64,000 bases of DNA, taken from the NCBI GenBank assembly GCA_934479825.1, contig CAKSOW010000008.1, positions 1-64,000 of the forward strand, written 5' to 3'. Both the position numbers and the translations under genes were made by a program. The stretch is from an uncultured Eubacteriales bacterium (GTDB taxonomy: Bacteria; Bacillota; Clostridia; Oscillospirales; CAG-382). Each line of letters begins with the position of its first letter. Within the stretch, counting starts at the first letter, position 1. Shown here in pieces: positions 37,218 to 46,414 of this stretch. Under the pieces are notes generated by a model that saw nothing but the letters and a program-made list of their open reading frames with translations, did not search any database and was not told the origin of the DNA.

Positions 37218-38024
37218 ATGAGCGAAAAAAACGATAACCGGAATTTCGGCGCGCGTATCGAGGATTTGTGCGAACGTGCATGCCGGACTTATACACCGTG
37301 CTATACATCGTTTCTCACACCGGAGGAAAGTGTCGAGGCGAAACGTCTTGCGTCCGGGTTTCCGGATTTGTTTGTTCTGGCGTTTGGCGGATATGGAAAC
37401 GCAGAACGCGTGATTTTGGGCTTTTTTCCGTCGGATATCTATTTGCCACCGGAGGAGTGCTGTCGTTCGGATGAACGGTACCGGCAATACGAAGCGGATT
37501 CCGGACTTGCTTTCTTGAAGATTGCAGGTTCTGGTTTTTCAAACTTTGACCACCGTGATGTGCTCGGTTCGGTCATGGCTACCGGCATCAAGCGCGAAAC
37601 GGTAGGGGACATCTATGTATCAGACGACGGGAAGAGCGCGTATCTTGCCGTATTGCACACGGTCATCCCGTTTTTGTGTGATATGCTTGAAACAGTGGGG
37701 CGCGATAAAGTAAAAGTAAGACCGATAAAGGCGGAAGAACTCCCGGAAAAGACGGAACGGTTTTCCGATCTGTCGCTGACGCTTGCGTCGCTCCGGCTGG
37801 ATGCACTGCTTTCGGGCGCGTTGAATCTGTCGCGCGAGCAGGCAAAGAAGTTAGTTGGTTCGGGGCGCGTCAGCTTAAATCATGCCGAATGCACATCGGT
37901 AGACCGCGCCTTTAACGAAGGCGATACCGTGTCGGTCAAAGGGCATGGGAAGTTTTTAATCGAATCGTTTTTGGGCAAAACGCAGAAAGACCGTTTCCGC
38001 GTGATTGTGAGAAAATATCTGTAA
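37218..38024 (+). CDS. ylmH: YlmH-type S4-domain RNA-binding protein
   Basis: 268-aa protein with a variable N-terminal domain (GFFPSDIYLPPEE, HRDVLGSVMATGIKRETVGDI) and a C-terminal S4 RNA-binding domain (about 190-250, LRLDALLSGALNLSREQAKK.. GSGRVSLN). Known relatives act on stalled ribosomal 50S-peptidyl-tRNA complexes. Position between yggT and divIVA is conserved. AGAAGG lies upstream of the ATG. Confidence 0.93.
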   Translation: MSEKNDNRNFGARIEDLCERACRTYTPCYTSFLTPEESVEAKRLASGFPDLFVLAFGGYGNAERVILGFFPSDIYLPPEECCRSDERYRQYEADSGLAFLKIAGSGFSNFDHRDVLGSVMATGIKRETVGDIYVSDDGKSAYLAVLHTVIPFLCDMLETVGRDKVKVRPIKAEELPEKTERFSDLSLTLASLRLDALLSGALNLSREQAKKLVGSGRVSLNHAECTSVDRAFNEGDTVSVKGHGKFLIESFLGKTQKDRFRVIVRKYL

Positions 38025-38099
38025 GCAAAGGGACAGTTCCGAATGAAACTGTTATTTGCGGCAGATGCATATTGATACAACAGAAAGGAACGCAAACAT

Positions 38100-38747
38100 A
38101 TGGTATCACCGGCAGAATTAAAGAAAAAAGAATTTTCCAAAGGTTTCAAAGGCTACAATGCCGCCGAAGTGGATGAGTACGTTTCCTATCTGCTCTCCAA
38201 GTATTCCGAGGCATACCGCGAATATGCGGAGCTTGAAAAGAAATACAAAGCGACGCTTGTCAAGCTGGATGAAGCCAAAAACGACGAAAACGCATTTTCC
38301 GCGTTGGTTCTCGACGCGCATAAAATGGCGGACGCTATCGTAAAAGAAGCAAACGACAAGGCTAAGGCCATCACCGGAGCCGTCAACGAAAGCTGTGACA
38401 AGATACTTGCAACGTACCGCGAGCATGTTGCCGTCGAGCGCGATAAACTCGCCAAAACCGAAAAGCTTGCTGTCGAATTCAAGGAATCGCTTTACAACGC
38501 TTATCGGGAGCACATCGCGGCAATCGACCGGATTCTGCCGGATGAAGATTCCGAAAACGAGAGTATTTCCACGGCTACCGATGAGGAACTCGTAGACAGC
38601 GCTCTTGACCTTGCAAGCCAAAAGTATAACGCCGGGGCAGGCGATATCGAACTTCCGCCGACCAGAAACGATAAAACGGACAAGTCCGAAAAAACACCGA
38701 AAGAGGACGCGGATACGTCCGAAACGGATAAGTCCGAAGAACAATAA
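38100..38747 (+). CDS. divIVA: DivIVA-domain protein
   Basis: 215-aa coiled-coil protein that marks poles and septa through membrane curvature. The N-terminal DivIVA box (LKKKEFSKGFKGYNAAEVDEYV) is followed by long coiled coils (about 35-150) and an acidic, low-complexity tail rich in Lys, Asp, Glu and Ser (about 165-215). GAAAGGAACG precedes the ATG. Last gene of the sepF-divIVA group. Confidence 0.93.
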   Translation: MVSPAELKKKEFSKGFKGYNAAEVDEYVSYLLSKYSEAYREYAELEKKYKATLVKLDEAKNDENAFSALVLDAHKMADAIVKEANDKAKAITGAVNESCDKILATYREHVAVERDKLAKTEKLAVEFKESLYNAYREHIAAIDRILPDEDSENESISTATDEELVDSALDLASQKYNAGAGDIELPPTRNDKTDKSEKTPKEDADTSETDKSEEQ

Positions 38748-38758
38748 ACAATGCATTC

Positions 38759-38789
38759 ATATCGTTAGGGTATTTTACTCTAACGATAT
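38759..38789 (+). terminator. Inverted repeat between divIVA and ileS
   Basis: ATATCGTTAG (38759-38768) and CTAACGATAT (38780-38789) form a perfect 10-bp stem with an 11-nt loop. No long T-run follows, so it is a weak terminator or a leader structure of ileS. No T-box leader is seen in the 123-nt gap. Confidence 0.5.
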
Positions 38790-38870
38790 TTGCGCGAAAT
38801 AATAAAAACACGTGCATTTTACCAAATGCCGCACCGATATTCAAAAGATTCAAAGGAGCTAACTTTTACT

Positions 38871-41690
38871 ATGCCGAAAGACTATGCAAAAACGCTTAAT
38901 CTGCCGAAAACAGAGTTTTCCATGCGCGCCAATCTTCCGACGCGTGAACCGGTAACCGAGGAAAAATGGGAAAAAGAAGATATTTACGGCAAAATGTTGA
39001 AGAAAAATGAGGGTCACGACAGCTTTGTCCTGCATGACGGACCTCCTTTTTCCAACGGCAATATCCATATGGGTACGGCCATGAATAAGGTTTTGAAAGA
39101 CTTTATCAATAAATCCAAATCCATGTCCGGTTATTACACCCCGTATATTCCGGGTTGGGATAACCACGGCATGCCGATCGAAAGCGCCATTATCAAGCAG
39201 AACAAGCTTGACCGCAAAAAGATGAGCATATCCGAATTCCGCAGTGCCTGCCACCTTTTTGCCGAAAAATTTGTCGGCATTCAGATGACCTCTTTCAAGC
39301 GTCTCGGCGTGCTGGGCGATTGGGATCATCCGTATCTTACCATGAATCCCTCTTTTGAAGAAGAAGAAGTCAAAGTCTTTGGCGAAATGTATAAAAAGGG
39401 CTATATCTATAAAGGCTTGAAACCGGTATATTGGTGCCCGTCTGACGAAACGGCTCTTGCTGAGGCGGAGATTGAATACGCAGAAGATACCTGTAAGTCT
39501 ATCTACGTTAAGTTCAGAGTCCATGACGATAAAGGAATGCTTGCGGGACTTTGCGACCTTGACAAGACCTATTTCATCATTTGGACGACCACGACCTGGA
39601 CGCTTCCGGGCAACGTTGCCATTGCTGTTCATCCGCGTGAAAGCTATGCGCTTATCAAAGCGTCGAACGGAGAGTATTATATCACCGCTGAGGCGCTTGC
39701 GGAAAAGACCATGCGCGAGGGCGGCATCGATTCGTATGAAATCGTCAAAACCTTTGCCGGTGGCGAACTTGAATATATGACGGCTCATCATCCGTTTATT
39801 GATCGCGACAGCGTGGTTGTAAACGCCGATTATGTCACTATGGACAGCGGTACGGGCTGTGTTCATACAGCGCCCGGCTACGGTGTCGATGACTATTTCA
39901 CCGGCGTCAAATATAAGCTTGAAATTCTGGTTGCCGTTGATGACAAGGGCTACCAGACCGAAAAAGCCGGTAAATTTGCCGGCCTTAAATACGACGAATC
40001 CAACGATGCGATTTTCAAGGATTTGCAGGAATCCGGCGCACTGTTCGCCTTTGAAGAGATTTCTCACCAATATCCGCATTGCTGGCGCTGCAAGAACCCG
40101 ATTATTTTCCGCGCAACGCCCCAATGGTTCTGCTCGGTTGAAGCATTCAAGGATCAGGCGGTTAAGGCTTGCGAAGATGTGGATTGGCTGCCTGAATGGG
40201 GCGAAAACCGCATGATTTCTATGATTAAGGAACGCGCCGATTGGTGTATTTCCCGTCAGAGACACTGGGGATTGCCGATTCCGGTTTTCTATTGCGAGGA
40301 TTGCGGCAAAGTCGTTTGCACCGATGAATCGATTGAATCGGTATCGAAAATTTTCGGCGAAAAGGGCTCGAACGCTTGGTTTGACCTTGATGCGGCAGAG
40401 CTTCTTCCTGCCGGCTTTGCTTGCCCGCACTGCGGCGGCAAGCACTTTACCAAGGAAACCGATACGCTTGACGGTTGGTTCGATTCCGGCTCGTCTCACC
40501 GTGCCGTTATCAAGGATATCAAGTGGCCGTGCGACCTGTATTTGGAGGGCGCAGACCAATACCGCGGCTGGTTCCAGTCGTCGCTCTTGACGGCAGTCGG
40601 AGCTATGGGCAAAGGCGCACCGTATAAGCAGGTTCTCACCCATGGTTGGGTTGTGGACGGCGAGGGAAAAGCCATGCACAAATCCCTTGGCAACTCGGTC
40701 TATCCGGAGGATATCATTCCGAAGTACGGCGCCGATTTGCTGCGTTTGTGGGTCGCTTCGAGCGATTACCGCGTAGACGTGCGTGTTTCGGACGATATCT
40801 TCAAGCAGCTGTCCGAAATTTACAGAAAGATCCGCAATACCACGCGTATTCTTCTTGCCAACCTCGGAAATCCCGAAGAGGATTTCAATCCGGATAAGGA
40901 TATGCTTGCGTTCTCCGAGCTTTTGCCGATCGATAAGTGGATTGTCTCGCGTTTCAATGCATTGGTTGACCGTGTCCGCAAGGCGTATAACACCTACGAA
41001 TTCCACCTTATCTATCACGATATGCACAATTTCTGTGCCATTGACCTTTCCAAACTCTATATCGATATTACCAAAGACCGCACATATGTAGAAAGCAAGA
41101 ATTCGGCGTCCAGAAGAAGCGCCCAGACGGCGATGTATTATATCCTTTCCGGCTTTACACGCCTTATTGCGCCGATTCTTTCGTATACCGCCGAGGAAAT
41201 CTGGCAGTTTATGCCGCACGTGAAATCGGATAATACCGAAAGCGTGTTCTTAAACGACATGCCGGACTTTGATGAGTCGCTCACATTCCCTGAAATTACC
41301 GAAAAATACGATAAACTCTTTGAGATCCGCGACGATGTTATGAAAGCTCTTGAATTAGCGCGTGCCGAAAAACGCATCGGCAAGCCGCAGGATGCCGAAG
41401 TTATCATCTATGCCGGCGCTGACAGCGAAGAAATGAAGCTGTTTGAGTCGTTCGGAAAAGAGTTGGCCGATATCTTTATTTGCTCCGGCGTGGAACTTTC
41501 GACAGACGCGCCGTCTGACGGTTCGTTTACTGAAACCGTTTCGGGCATTGCCGTCAAGGTCTTTACGGCGGACGGCGTGAAATGCGACAGATGTTGGTTT
41601 ATCCGCAAGGATACCTGCGAGGACGGCGAGGGCGGACATCTTTGCAAGCGTTGCGCTTCGATAGTCAGCGTGGAATTTCCGGAATTATAA
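38871..41690 (+). CDS. ileS: Isoleucine-tRNA ligase
   Basis: 939-aa class I synthetase. The HIGH motif appears as HMGT in PPFSNGNIHMGTAMNK (about 55-70). The editing domain (about 190-390) includes WTTTTWTLPGN. The KMSKS site appears as AMHKSLGNS (near 600). A C-terminal zinc site has two CxxC pairs (CDRCW and CKRC). Length fits the bacterial type with zinc finger. The ATG at 38871 has AAAGGAG upstream; earlier in-frame starts lack one. It overlaps lspA by one base (TAATG). Confidence 0.97.
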   Translation: MPKDYAKTLNLPKTEFSMRANLPTREPVTEEKWEKEDIYGKMLKKNEGHDSFVLHDGPPFSNGNIHMGTAMNKVLKDFINKSKSMSGYYTPYIPGWDNHGMPIESAIIKQNKLDRKKMSISEFRSACHLFAEKFVGIQMTSFKRLGVLGDWDHPYLTMNPSFEEEEVKVFGEMYKKGYIYKGLKPVYWCPSDETALAEAEIEYAEDTCKSIYVKFRVHDDKGMLAGLCDLDKTYFIIWTTTTWTLPGNVAIAVHPRESYALIKASNGEYYITAEALAEKTMREGGIDSYEIVKTFAGGELEYMTAHHPFIDRDSVVVNADYVTMDSGTGCVHTAPGYGVDDYFTGVKYKLEILVAVDDKGYQTEKAGKFAGLKYDESNDAIFKDLQESGALFAFEEISHQYPHCWRCKNPIIFRATPQWFCSVEAFKDQAVKACEDVDWLPEWGENRMISMIKERADWCISRQRHWGLPIPVFYCEDCGKVVCTDESIESVSKIFGEKGSNAWFDLDAAELLPAGFACPHCGGKHFTKETDTLDGWFDSGSSHRAVIKDIKWPCDLYLEGADQYRGWFQSSLLTAVGAMGKGAPYKQVLTHGWVVDGEGKAMHKSLGNSVYPEDIIPKYGADLLRLWVASSDYRVDVRVSDDIFKQLSEIYRKIRNTTRILLANLGNPEEDFNPDKDMLAFSELLPIDKWIVSRFNALVDRVRKAYNTYEFHLIYHDMHNFCAIDLSKLYIDITKDRTYVESKNSASRRSAQTAMYYILSGFTRLIAPILSYTAEEIWQFMPHVKSDNTESVFLNDMPDFDESLTFPEITEKYDKLFEIRDDVMKALELARAEKRIGKPQDAEVIIYAGADSEEMKLFESFGKELADIFICSGVELSTDAPSDGSFTETVSGIAVKVFTADGVKCDRCWFIRKDTCEDGEGGHLCKRCASIVSVEFPEL

Positions 41691-42208
41691 TGCCGGTGAT
41701 GTTTCTTGTCAGCGCCTTTGTTGCGGCGCTTGACCTTCTTATCAAATATTTCGTCAGCCACGGTATGACGGTGGGGCAGTCGATTCCGGTCATTCCCGGA
41801 ATCTTACGCCTTACGTATGTGCAGAACCGTGGCGCGGCGTTCGGCTCGTTCAGCGACAGCCGATGGGTGTTTCTTATGCTGTCGGCGGTGATGATTCTGC
41901 TTTTAACTTATTTTATCGCGTTCAAAAAAGGATACGCGCGTATGGTTTATATCAGCCTTGCGCTCATGCTTGGCGGCGGAATCGGCAATATGGTTGACCG
42001 GTTAGCGCTCGGGTATGTGATTGACTATGTCGATTTTTACCCGATCAAGGCGTGGATATGGGTATTCAACTTAGCAGATGCGGCGATTTGTATTGGCGTG
42101 GCTGTCTTTGTCGTGTACCTGCTCTTCTTTGAAAAGAAAGCAAAAGAAACCGGAAAAAAGGCGTTTTTTGAAGATTCGCCAAAGCCCAAAGACGGTAACG
42201 GACGATGA
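41690..42208 (+). CDS. lspA: Lipoprotein signal peptidase LspA
   Basis: 172-aa aspartic protease with four membrane segments that removes signal peptides of prolipoproteins. Catalytic aspartates lie in GGGIGNMVDRL and FNLADAAI; TYVQNRGAAFG is the other family motif. It begins within the ileS stop codon and ends in an ATGA overlap with the rluD-type gene, so the three are translated as a unit. It has a polar C-terminal tail of about 25 residues. Confidence 0.96.
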   Translation: MPVMFLVSAFVAALDLLIKYFVSHGMTVGQSIPVIPGILRLTYVQNRGAAFGSFSDSRWVFLMLSAVMILLLTYFIAFKKGYARMVYISLALMLGGGIGNMVDRLALGYVIDYVDFYPIKAWIWVFNLADAAICIGVAVFVVYLLFFEKKAKETGKKAFFEDSPKPKDGNGR

Positions 42209-43179
42209 GCGAAATTTACCTTTCCGATACGTTTCCGGACCAGCCTTACGACGAGGGAGATACGCGTTCGGTCGAATATGTCGCCGATGAAAGCGAACGG
42301 CTTGACGCATCGGTCGCGCGTAATCTTGAAATCACACGTTCTTCGGCGGCTCGCCTGATTGAAGAGGCCGCTGTATCACTTGACGGAAAAAAAGCAAATA
42401 AAAAGAGTTTTCGCACTTCTCCCGGAGACAGAATCTGCGTTCTTCTTCCGACGGAAAAGCCGTGTGAAGCTCTGCCGCAGGACATCCCGATCGAAATCGT
42501 CTATGAGGATGAAGATGTGGCCGTTGTCAATAAGCCGCAGGGCTTAGTGGTGCATCCGGCGCCGGGCAATCCCGACGGAACGCTTGTCAATGCACTGCTT
42601 TATCATATGAAGGGCCGCCTTTCGACCATTAACGGCGTCATCCGCCCCGGCATTGTCCACCGGATCGACAAGGATACCAGCGGACTGTTGGCTATCGCCA
42701 AAAACGACCGCGCGCATGCTTTCCTTGCCGAACAAATCAAAGCGCATTCCTTTACGCGCCTTTACAACGCGGTGGTGCAGGGGACATTTGAACCGCCCGA
42801 GGGACGGATTGATCTTCCGATCGGACGGCATCCGACGCATCGGAAAAAAATGGCGGTGACCGAGAAGAATTCCAAAAACGCTGTGACAAACTATCGGACC
42901 TTGGAAGTGTTTCCCGGCTGGTCGCTCTGCGAATTTAAGCTGGAAACCGGAAGAACGCACCAGATCCGCGTTCATGCGTCCTATAAAGGACATCCGATTG
43001 CGGGCGACCCGTTATATGCGCCGAATGCCGGAAAGAACCGGTTCGGGCTTGTCGGTCAGTGCTTACATGCGCGCGTGCTTGGATTTATTCATCCGACAAG
43101 CGGAGCATATATGGAATTTGACAGTCCGCTGCCGCCGTATTTTGAGCATACGCTGTCGCTTTTAAGAAAAACTGTATAA
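42205..43179 (+). CDS. rluD: RluD-type 23S rRNA pseudouridine synthase
   Basis: 324-aa enzyme with an N-terminal S4 domain (about 30-90) and the RluA-family catalytic domain, active Asp in GIVHRIDKDTSGLL, plus LVVHPAPGN and ETGRTHQIRVH. It probably modifies the helix-69 uridines of 23S rRNA. It is the usual partner of lspA in Gram-positives and overlaps it by 4 nt. Members RluA/C/D are hard to separate, so the symbol is the likely one. Confidence 0.9.
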   Translation: MSEIYLSDTFPDQPYDEGDTRSVEYVADESERLDASVARNLEITRSSAARLIEEAAVSLDGKKANKKSFRTSPGDRICVLLPTEKPCEALPQDIPIEIVYEDEDVAVVNKPQGLVVHPAPGNPDGTLVNALLYHMKGRLSTINGVIRPGIVHRIDKDTSGLLAIAKNDRAHAFLAEQIKAHSFTRLYNAVVQGTFEPPEGRIDLPIGRHPTHRKKMAVTEKNSKNAVTNYRTLEVFPGWSLCEFKLETGRTHQIRVHASYKGHPIAGDPLYAPNAGKNRFGLVGQCLHARVLGFIHPTSGAYMEFDSPLPPYFEHTLSLLRKTV

Positions 43180-43319
43180 ACGGGATATGAGAAAAGCACG
43201 TGAGGCAAACCATTCGCATCTGTAAATCTTTTTGCCGCGCATTTTTTCCTTTCCCTTGTAAAGTATATTTTCACGGTGTGCGTTTTTGCATACCATCCCA
43301 GAAAGGAACGGTTATACCG

Positions 43320-44156
43320 ATGGACAAACTACACTTGCAGAAAATCGCGCTTGAAATCCGAAAAGGCGCGCTGACGGCGGTTTACACCGCCGCATCCGGA
43401 CATCCGGGCGGTTCGCTTGGCATTGCGGATCTTTTGGCGTATCTCTATTTTGAGGAAATGCACGTTGACCCCAAGCGGCCGGATGATCCCGATCGCGATC
43501 GCTTTGTACTCTCCAAGGGCCATACGTCTCCGGCGCTGTATGCGGCGCTTGCCGAAAAAGGCTTTTTCCCGAAAGAGGATTTAAAGACTTTCCGCCAGAA
43601 AGACAGCTATTTGCAGGGACATCCGGATATGAAGCACATCCCCGGAGTGGATATGTCTACCGGTTCTTTGGGACAGGGCATTTCTGCGGCATGCGGTATG
43701 GCTCTTGCCGGCAAGATTTCCGAAAAGAAATACCGCGTCTGGACGATTTTAGGCGACGGCGAATGCGAGGAAGGACAGGTTTGGGAGGCGGCTATGTTCG
43801 CCGCTCATTACGGCCTTGGAAATCTGTGCGCCTTTGTGGATTTCAATGGCTTGCAGATCGATGGCCCTGTGACCGAGGTCATGAACCCGACGCCGCTGGA
43901 TGCGAAATTTGCCGCTTTCGGTTGGAATACGCTTGTCATTGACGGACACAATTTCGATGAGATCGCTTCTGCGGTTGCCTCTGCCAAACGTTCGGTAAAA
44001 CCGACGGCAGTTATCTGCAAAACCATCAAGGGCAAAGGCGTTTCCTATATGGAAAATGTCTGCGCATGGCATGGTTCTGCTCCGAAAACCGAACAGTACG
44101 AACAGGGTATGCGCGAATTGGAAGAAGCCGAAAAGGCGCTTCTTGCGCACGTTTAA
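43320..44156 (+). CDS. Transketolase, N-terminal subunit
   Basis: 278-aa thiamine-diphosphate half of a two-gene transketolase. Motifs: GHPGGSLGIADLLAYLYF, the ThDP/Mg site GDGECEEGQVWEAA, DFNGLQIDGP and KTIKGKGVSYME. It works with the next gene in the non-oxidative pentose phosphate pathway. The ATG at 43320 follows AAAGGA; the in-frame region before it (43200-43319) is not conserved in kind. No clear promoter is seen in the 140-nt gap. Confidence 0.95.
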   Translation: MDKLHLQKIALEIRKGALTAVYTAASGHPGGSLGIADLLAYLYFEEMHVDPKRPDDPDRDRFVLSKGHTSPALYAALAEKGFFPKEDLKTFRQKDSYLQGHPDMKHIPGVDMSTGSLGQGISAACGMALAGKISEKKYRVWTILGDGECEEGQVWEAAMFAAHYGLGNLCAFVDFNGLQIDGPVTEVMNPTPLDAKFAAFGWNTLVIDGHNFDEIASAVASAKRSVKPTAVICKTIKGKGVSYMENVCAWHGSAPKTEQYEQGMRELEEAEKALLAHV

Positions 44157-44172
44157 GAGAGGAGCAGACACA

Positions 44173-45114
44173 ATGGCAGAAAAAATTGCTACACGCGAGG
44201 CATACGGAAAAGCGCTCGCGGAATTCGGTGAAACCTATGATTTTGTCGTTTTGGATGCAGACCTTGCGGAAGCGACCAAAACCTGTATTTTTAAGAAAGC
44301 GTTCCCGTCGCGGTTCTTCGACTGCGGCATTGCGGAAGGCAATATGATGTCGGTTGCGGCCGGTATCGCCTCGACCGGGAAAACGGTGTTTGCAAGCTCG
44401 TTTGCCATGTTTGCGGCAGGCCGCGCTTTTGAGCAGGTGCGTAACAGTATCGGCTATCCGCACCTGAACGTGAAGATCGGTGCGACCCATGCCGGTATTT
44501 CGGTCGGTGAGGACGGTGCGACCCACCAGTGCTTGGAGGATATCGCATTGATGCGTTCGATTCCCGGCATGACGGTTTTGAATCCGGCAGACGCAGTGGA
44601 AGCAAGAGCCGTCGTCAAAGCGGCGCTTGACCATAAAGGCCCTGTTTATATGCGTTTCGGCAGACTTGCCGTTGAAACGATTTTCGACAAGGATACGTTT
44701 GCGTTTGAAATCGGCAAAGGACAGTTGTTGACTGACGGAACGGACGTTACGATTGTTTCGACCGGCCTTTGCACGTCTATGGCAATTGCGGCGGTCGAAC
44801 TTCTCAAAAACGACGGGATCTCGGCACGCCTGGTCAATATGGCGTCTATCAAGCCGATTGACCGTGAAATCTTGGTCGATTCGGCTAAAAAGACCGGTTG
44901 CGTGCTGACTGTCGAAGAACACAATGTCATCGGCGGTTTGGGAAGTGCGGTATGCGAAACGCTTTGCGAATCCGTTCCGGTTCCGGTGCTTCGCCATGGC
45001 GTATATGATGTGTTCGGCAAGAGTGGAAAGGCGACCGAACTGCTTGTCGAATTCGGCTTTACGCCGGAGTCTGTTGCCGCTAAGGCAAAGCAGGCTATTG
45101 CTCTGAAAAAGTAA
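44173..45114 (+). CDS. Transketolase, C-terminal subunit
   Basis: 313-aa partner half: pyrimidine-binding domain (about 1-165, CGIAEGNMMSVAAGIA with the catalytic Glu, THAGISVGEDGATHQ) and the C-terminal domain (about 185-310, EEHNVIGGLGSAV). It starts 16 nt after the N-terminal half with AGAGGAG upstream. The split form is common in Clostridia. Confidence 0.95.
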   Translation: MAEKIATREAYGKALAEFGETYDFVVLDADLAEATKTCIFKKAFPSRFFDCGIAEGNMMSVAAGIASTGKTVFASSFAMFAAGRAFEQVRNSIGYPHLNVKIGATHAGISVGEDGATHQCLEDIALMRSIPGMTVLNPADAVEARAVVKAALDHKGPVYMRFGRLAVETIFDKDTFAFEIGKGQLLTDGTDVTIVSTGLCTSMAIAAVELLKNDGISARLVNMASIKPIDREILVDSAKKTGCVLTVEEHNVIGGLGSAVCETLCESVPVPVLRHGVYDVFGKSGKATELLVEFGFTPESVAAKAKQAIALKK

Positions 45115-45148
45115 ATTTTAATTAAATATACATAGAGAGGTTTAAGAC

Positions 45149-46360
45149 ATGAAAGTATTGGTTATCAACGCCGGCAGTTCCTCCATCAAGTATCAGTTAA
45201 TCGATATGACGAACGAGACACTGCTTGCCAAAGGTCAGTGCGACCGAATCGGTATTGACGGCGGCAACTTCAAGCAGACAAACTACAAGGGCGATACCTA
45301 TAAAACGGAGATCGATATCCCGAACCACGGCGAAGGCATCAAGCTGATTGTTGACGCGCTTACCTGCAAGGAACACGGCGTTATCGATTCTATGAGCGAG
45401 ATCAATGCCGTAGGTCACCGTGTGGTGCATGGCGGCGAGAAATTCTCCGGTTCGGTTATCATCAACGAAGATATTATCGAAGCCATTAAAGAATGCTCTG
45501 AGCTCAGCCCGCTCCATAACCCGGCAAACTTGACCGGTATCCGTGCCTGCGAAGAAATCATCGGAAACATTCCGCAGGTCGGTGTTTTTGACACCGGTTT
45601 CCACCAGACCATGCCGGACTATGCCTATATCTATCCGATTCCGTATGAATACTACGAAAAATACAAACTTCGCCGCTACGGCTTCCACGGCACTTCCCAC
45701 CGCTATGTAACGGCTCGTGCCGCTGCCATGCTCGGCAAGAAACCGGAGGAGATCAATATTGTTACCTGCCATCTCGGCAACGGTTCTTCAATTACCGCTG
45801 TCAAAGGCGGCAAATCGTTTGATACCACCATGGGCGTAACGCCTCTCGACGGTCTTATGATGGGTACGCGCAGCGGTTCTATCGACCCGGCCATCATTCC
45901 GTTCTTAATGGAAAAAGAGCATATGTCCGCCAAGGATATCGATATCATGCTCAACAAGAAGTCCGGTATGCTCGGCGTAACTCAGACGACCAGCGATAAC
46001 CGCGATATTGAACAGGGCGCCAAGAACGGCAATAAACGCTATCAGCTCGTTGAGAACATGCTCTGCCACCAGATCACCAAATATATCGGCGGTTATGCGG
46101 CCGCTATGGGCGGTATCGATGCCATCGTCTTTACCGGCGGTATCGGTGAAAACAATCCTCAATACCGTACACGCGTCGGTGAAAAGCTTGAATTCATGGG
46201 CGTAAAGGTGGATGAGGAAATCAATAAAAAAGCGTTCCGCACCTCGGAAGAATTTGATATTTCCACACCGGACGCCAAGGTTCGTATGCTTGTGATCCCG
46301 ACCAATGAGGAACTCATGATTGCAAGAGATACCTATGAACTTGTCAAGAACTTGAAATAA
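45149..46360 (+). CDS. ackA: Acetate kinase
   Basis: 403-aa kinase that makes ATP and acetate from acetyl phosphate. Motifs: INAGSSSIKYQL (ASKHA phosphate 1), GHRVVHGGE, FGFHGTSHRYV-like YGFHGTSHRYV, CHLGNGSSI and FTGGIGENN. Length is typical. GAGAGG precedes the ATG. pta is not beside it; the gene follows the transketolase pair by 34 nt and may share its transcript. Confidence 0.97.
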   Translation: MKVLVINAGSSSIKYQLIDMTNETLLAKGQCDRIGIDGGNFKQTNYKGDTYKTEIDIPNHGEGIKLIVDALTCKEHGVIDSMSEINAVGHRVVHGGEKFSGSVIINEDIIEAIKECSELSPLHNPANLTGIRACEEIIGNIPQVGVFDTGFHQTMPDYAYIYPIPYEYYEKYKLRRYGFHGTSHRYVTARAAAMLGKKPEEINIVTCHLGNGSSITAVKGGKSFDTTMGVTPLDGLMMGTRSGSIDPAIIPFLMEKEHMSAKDIDIMLNKKSGMLGVTQTTSDNRDIEQGAKNGNKRYQLVENMLCHQITKYIGGYAAAMGGIDAIVFTGGIGENNPQYRTRVGEKLEFMGVKVDEEINKKAFRTSEEFDISTPDAKVRMLVIPTNEELMIARDTYELVKNLK

Positions 46361-46366
46361 TGTTTC

Positions 46367-46399
46367 AAAAGGGCGGCGCTGCTTGCGTCGCCTTTTCTT
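46367..46399 (+). terminator. Terminator after ackA
   Basis: AAAAGGGCGGCG pairs with CGTCGCCTTTT (one bulge, one G-U) and is followed by a short T-rich end. It lies within the 54-nt gap before the dipeptidase gene. Confidence 0.5.
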
Positions 46400-46414
46400 G
46401 AAAAGAGGGCTTTT

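Noticed and set aside
38748..38870. Possible T-box leader for ileS
   Set aside because: Only 123 nt, with no T-box sequence and no antiterminator pairing; just a 10-bp hairpin.
38859..41219. 786-codon open frame on the minus strand
   Set aside because: It lies wholly antisense to ileS, follows its codon phase and has no family motif; a mirror effect of codon usage.
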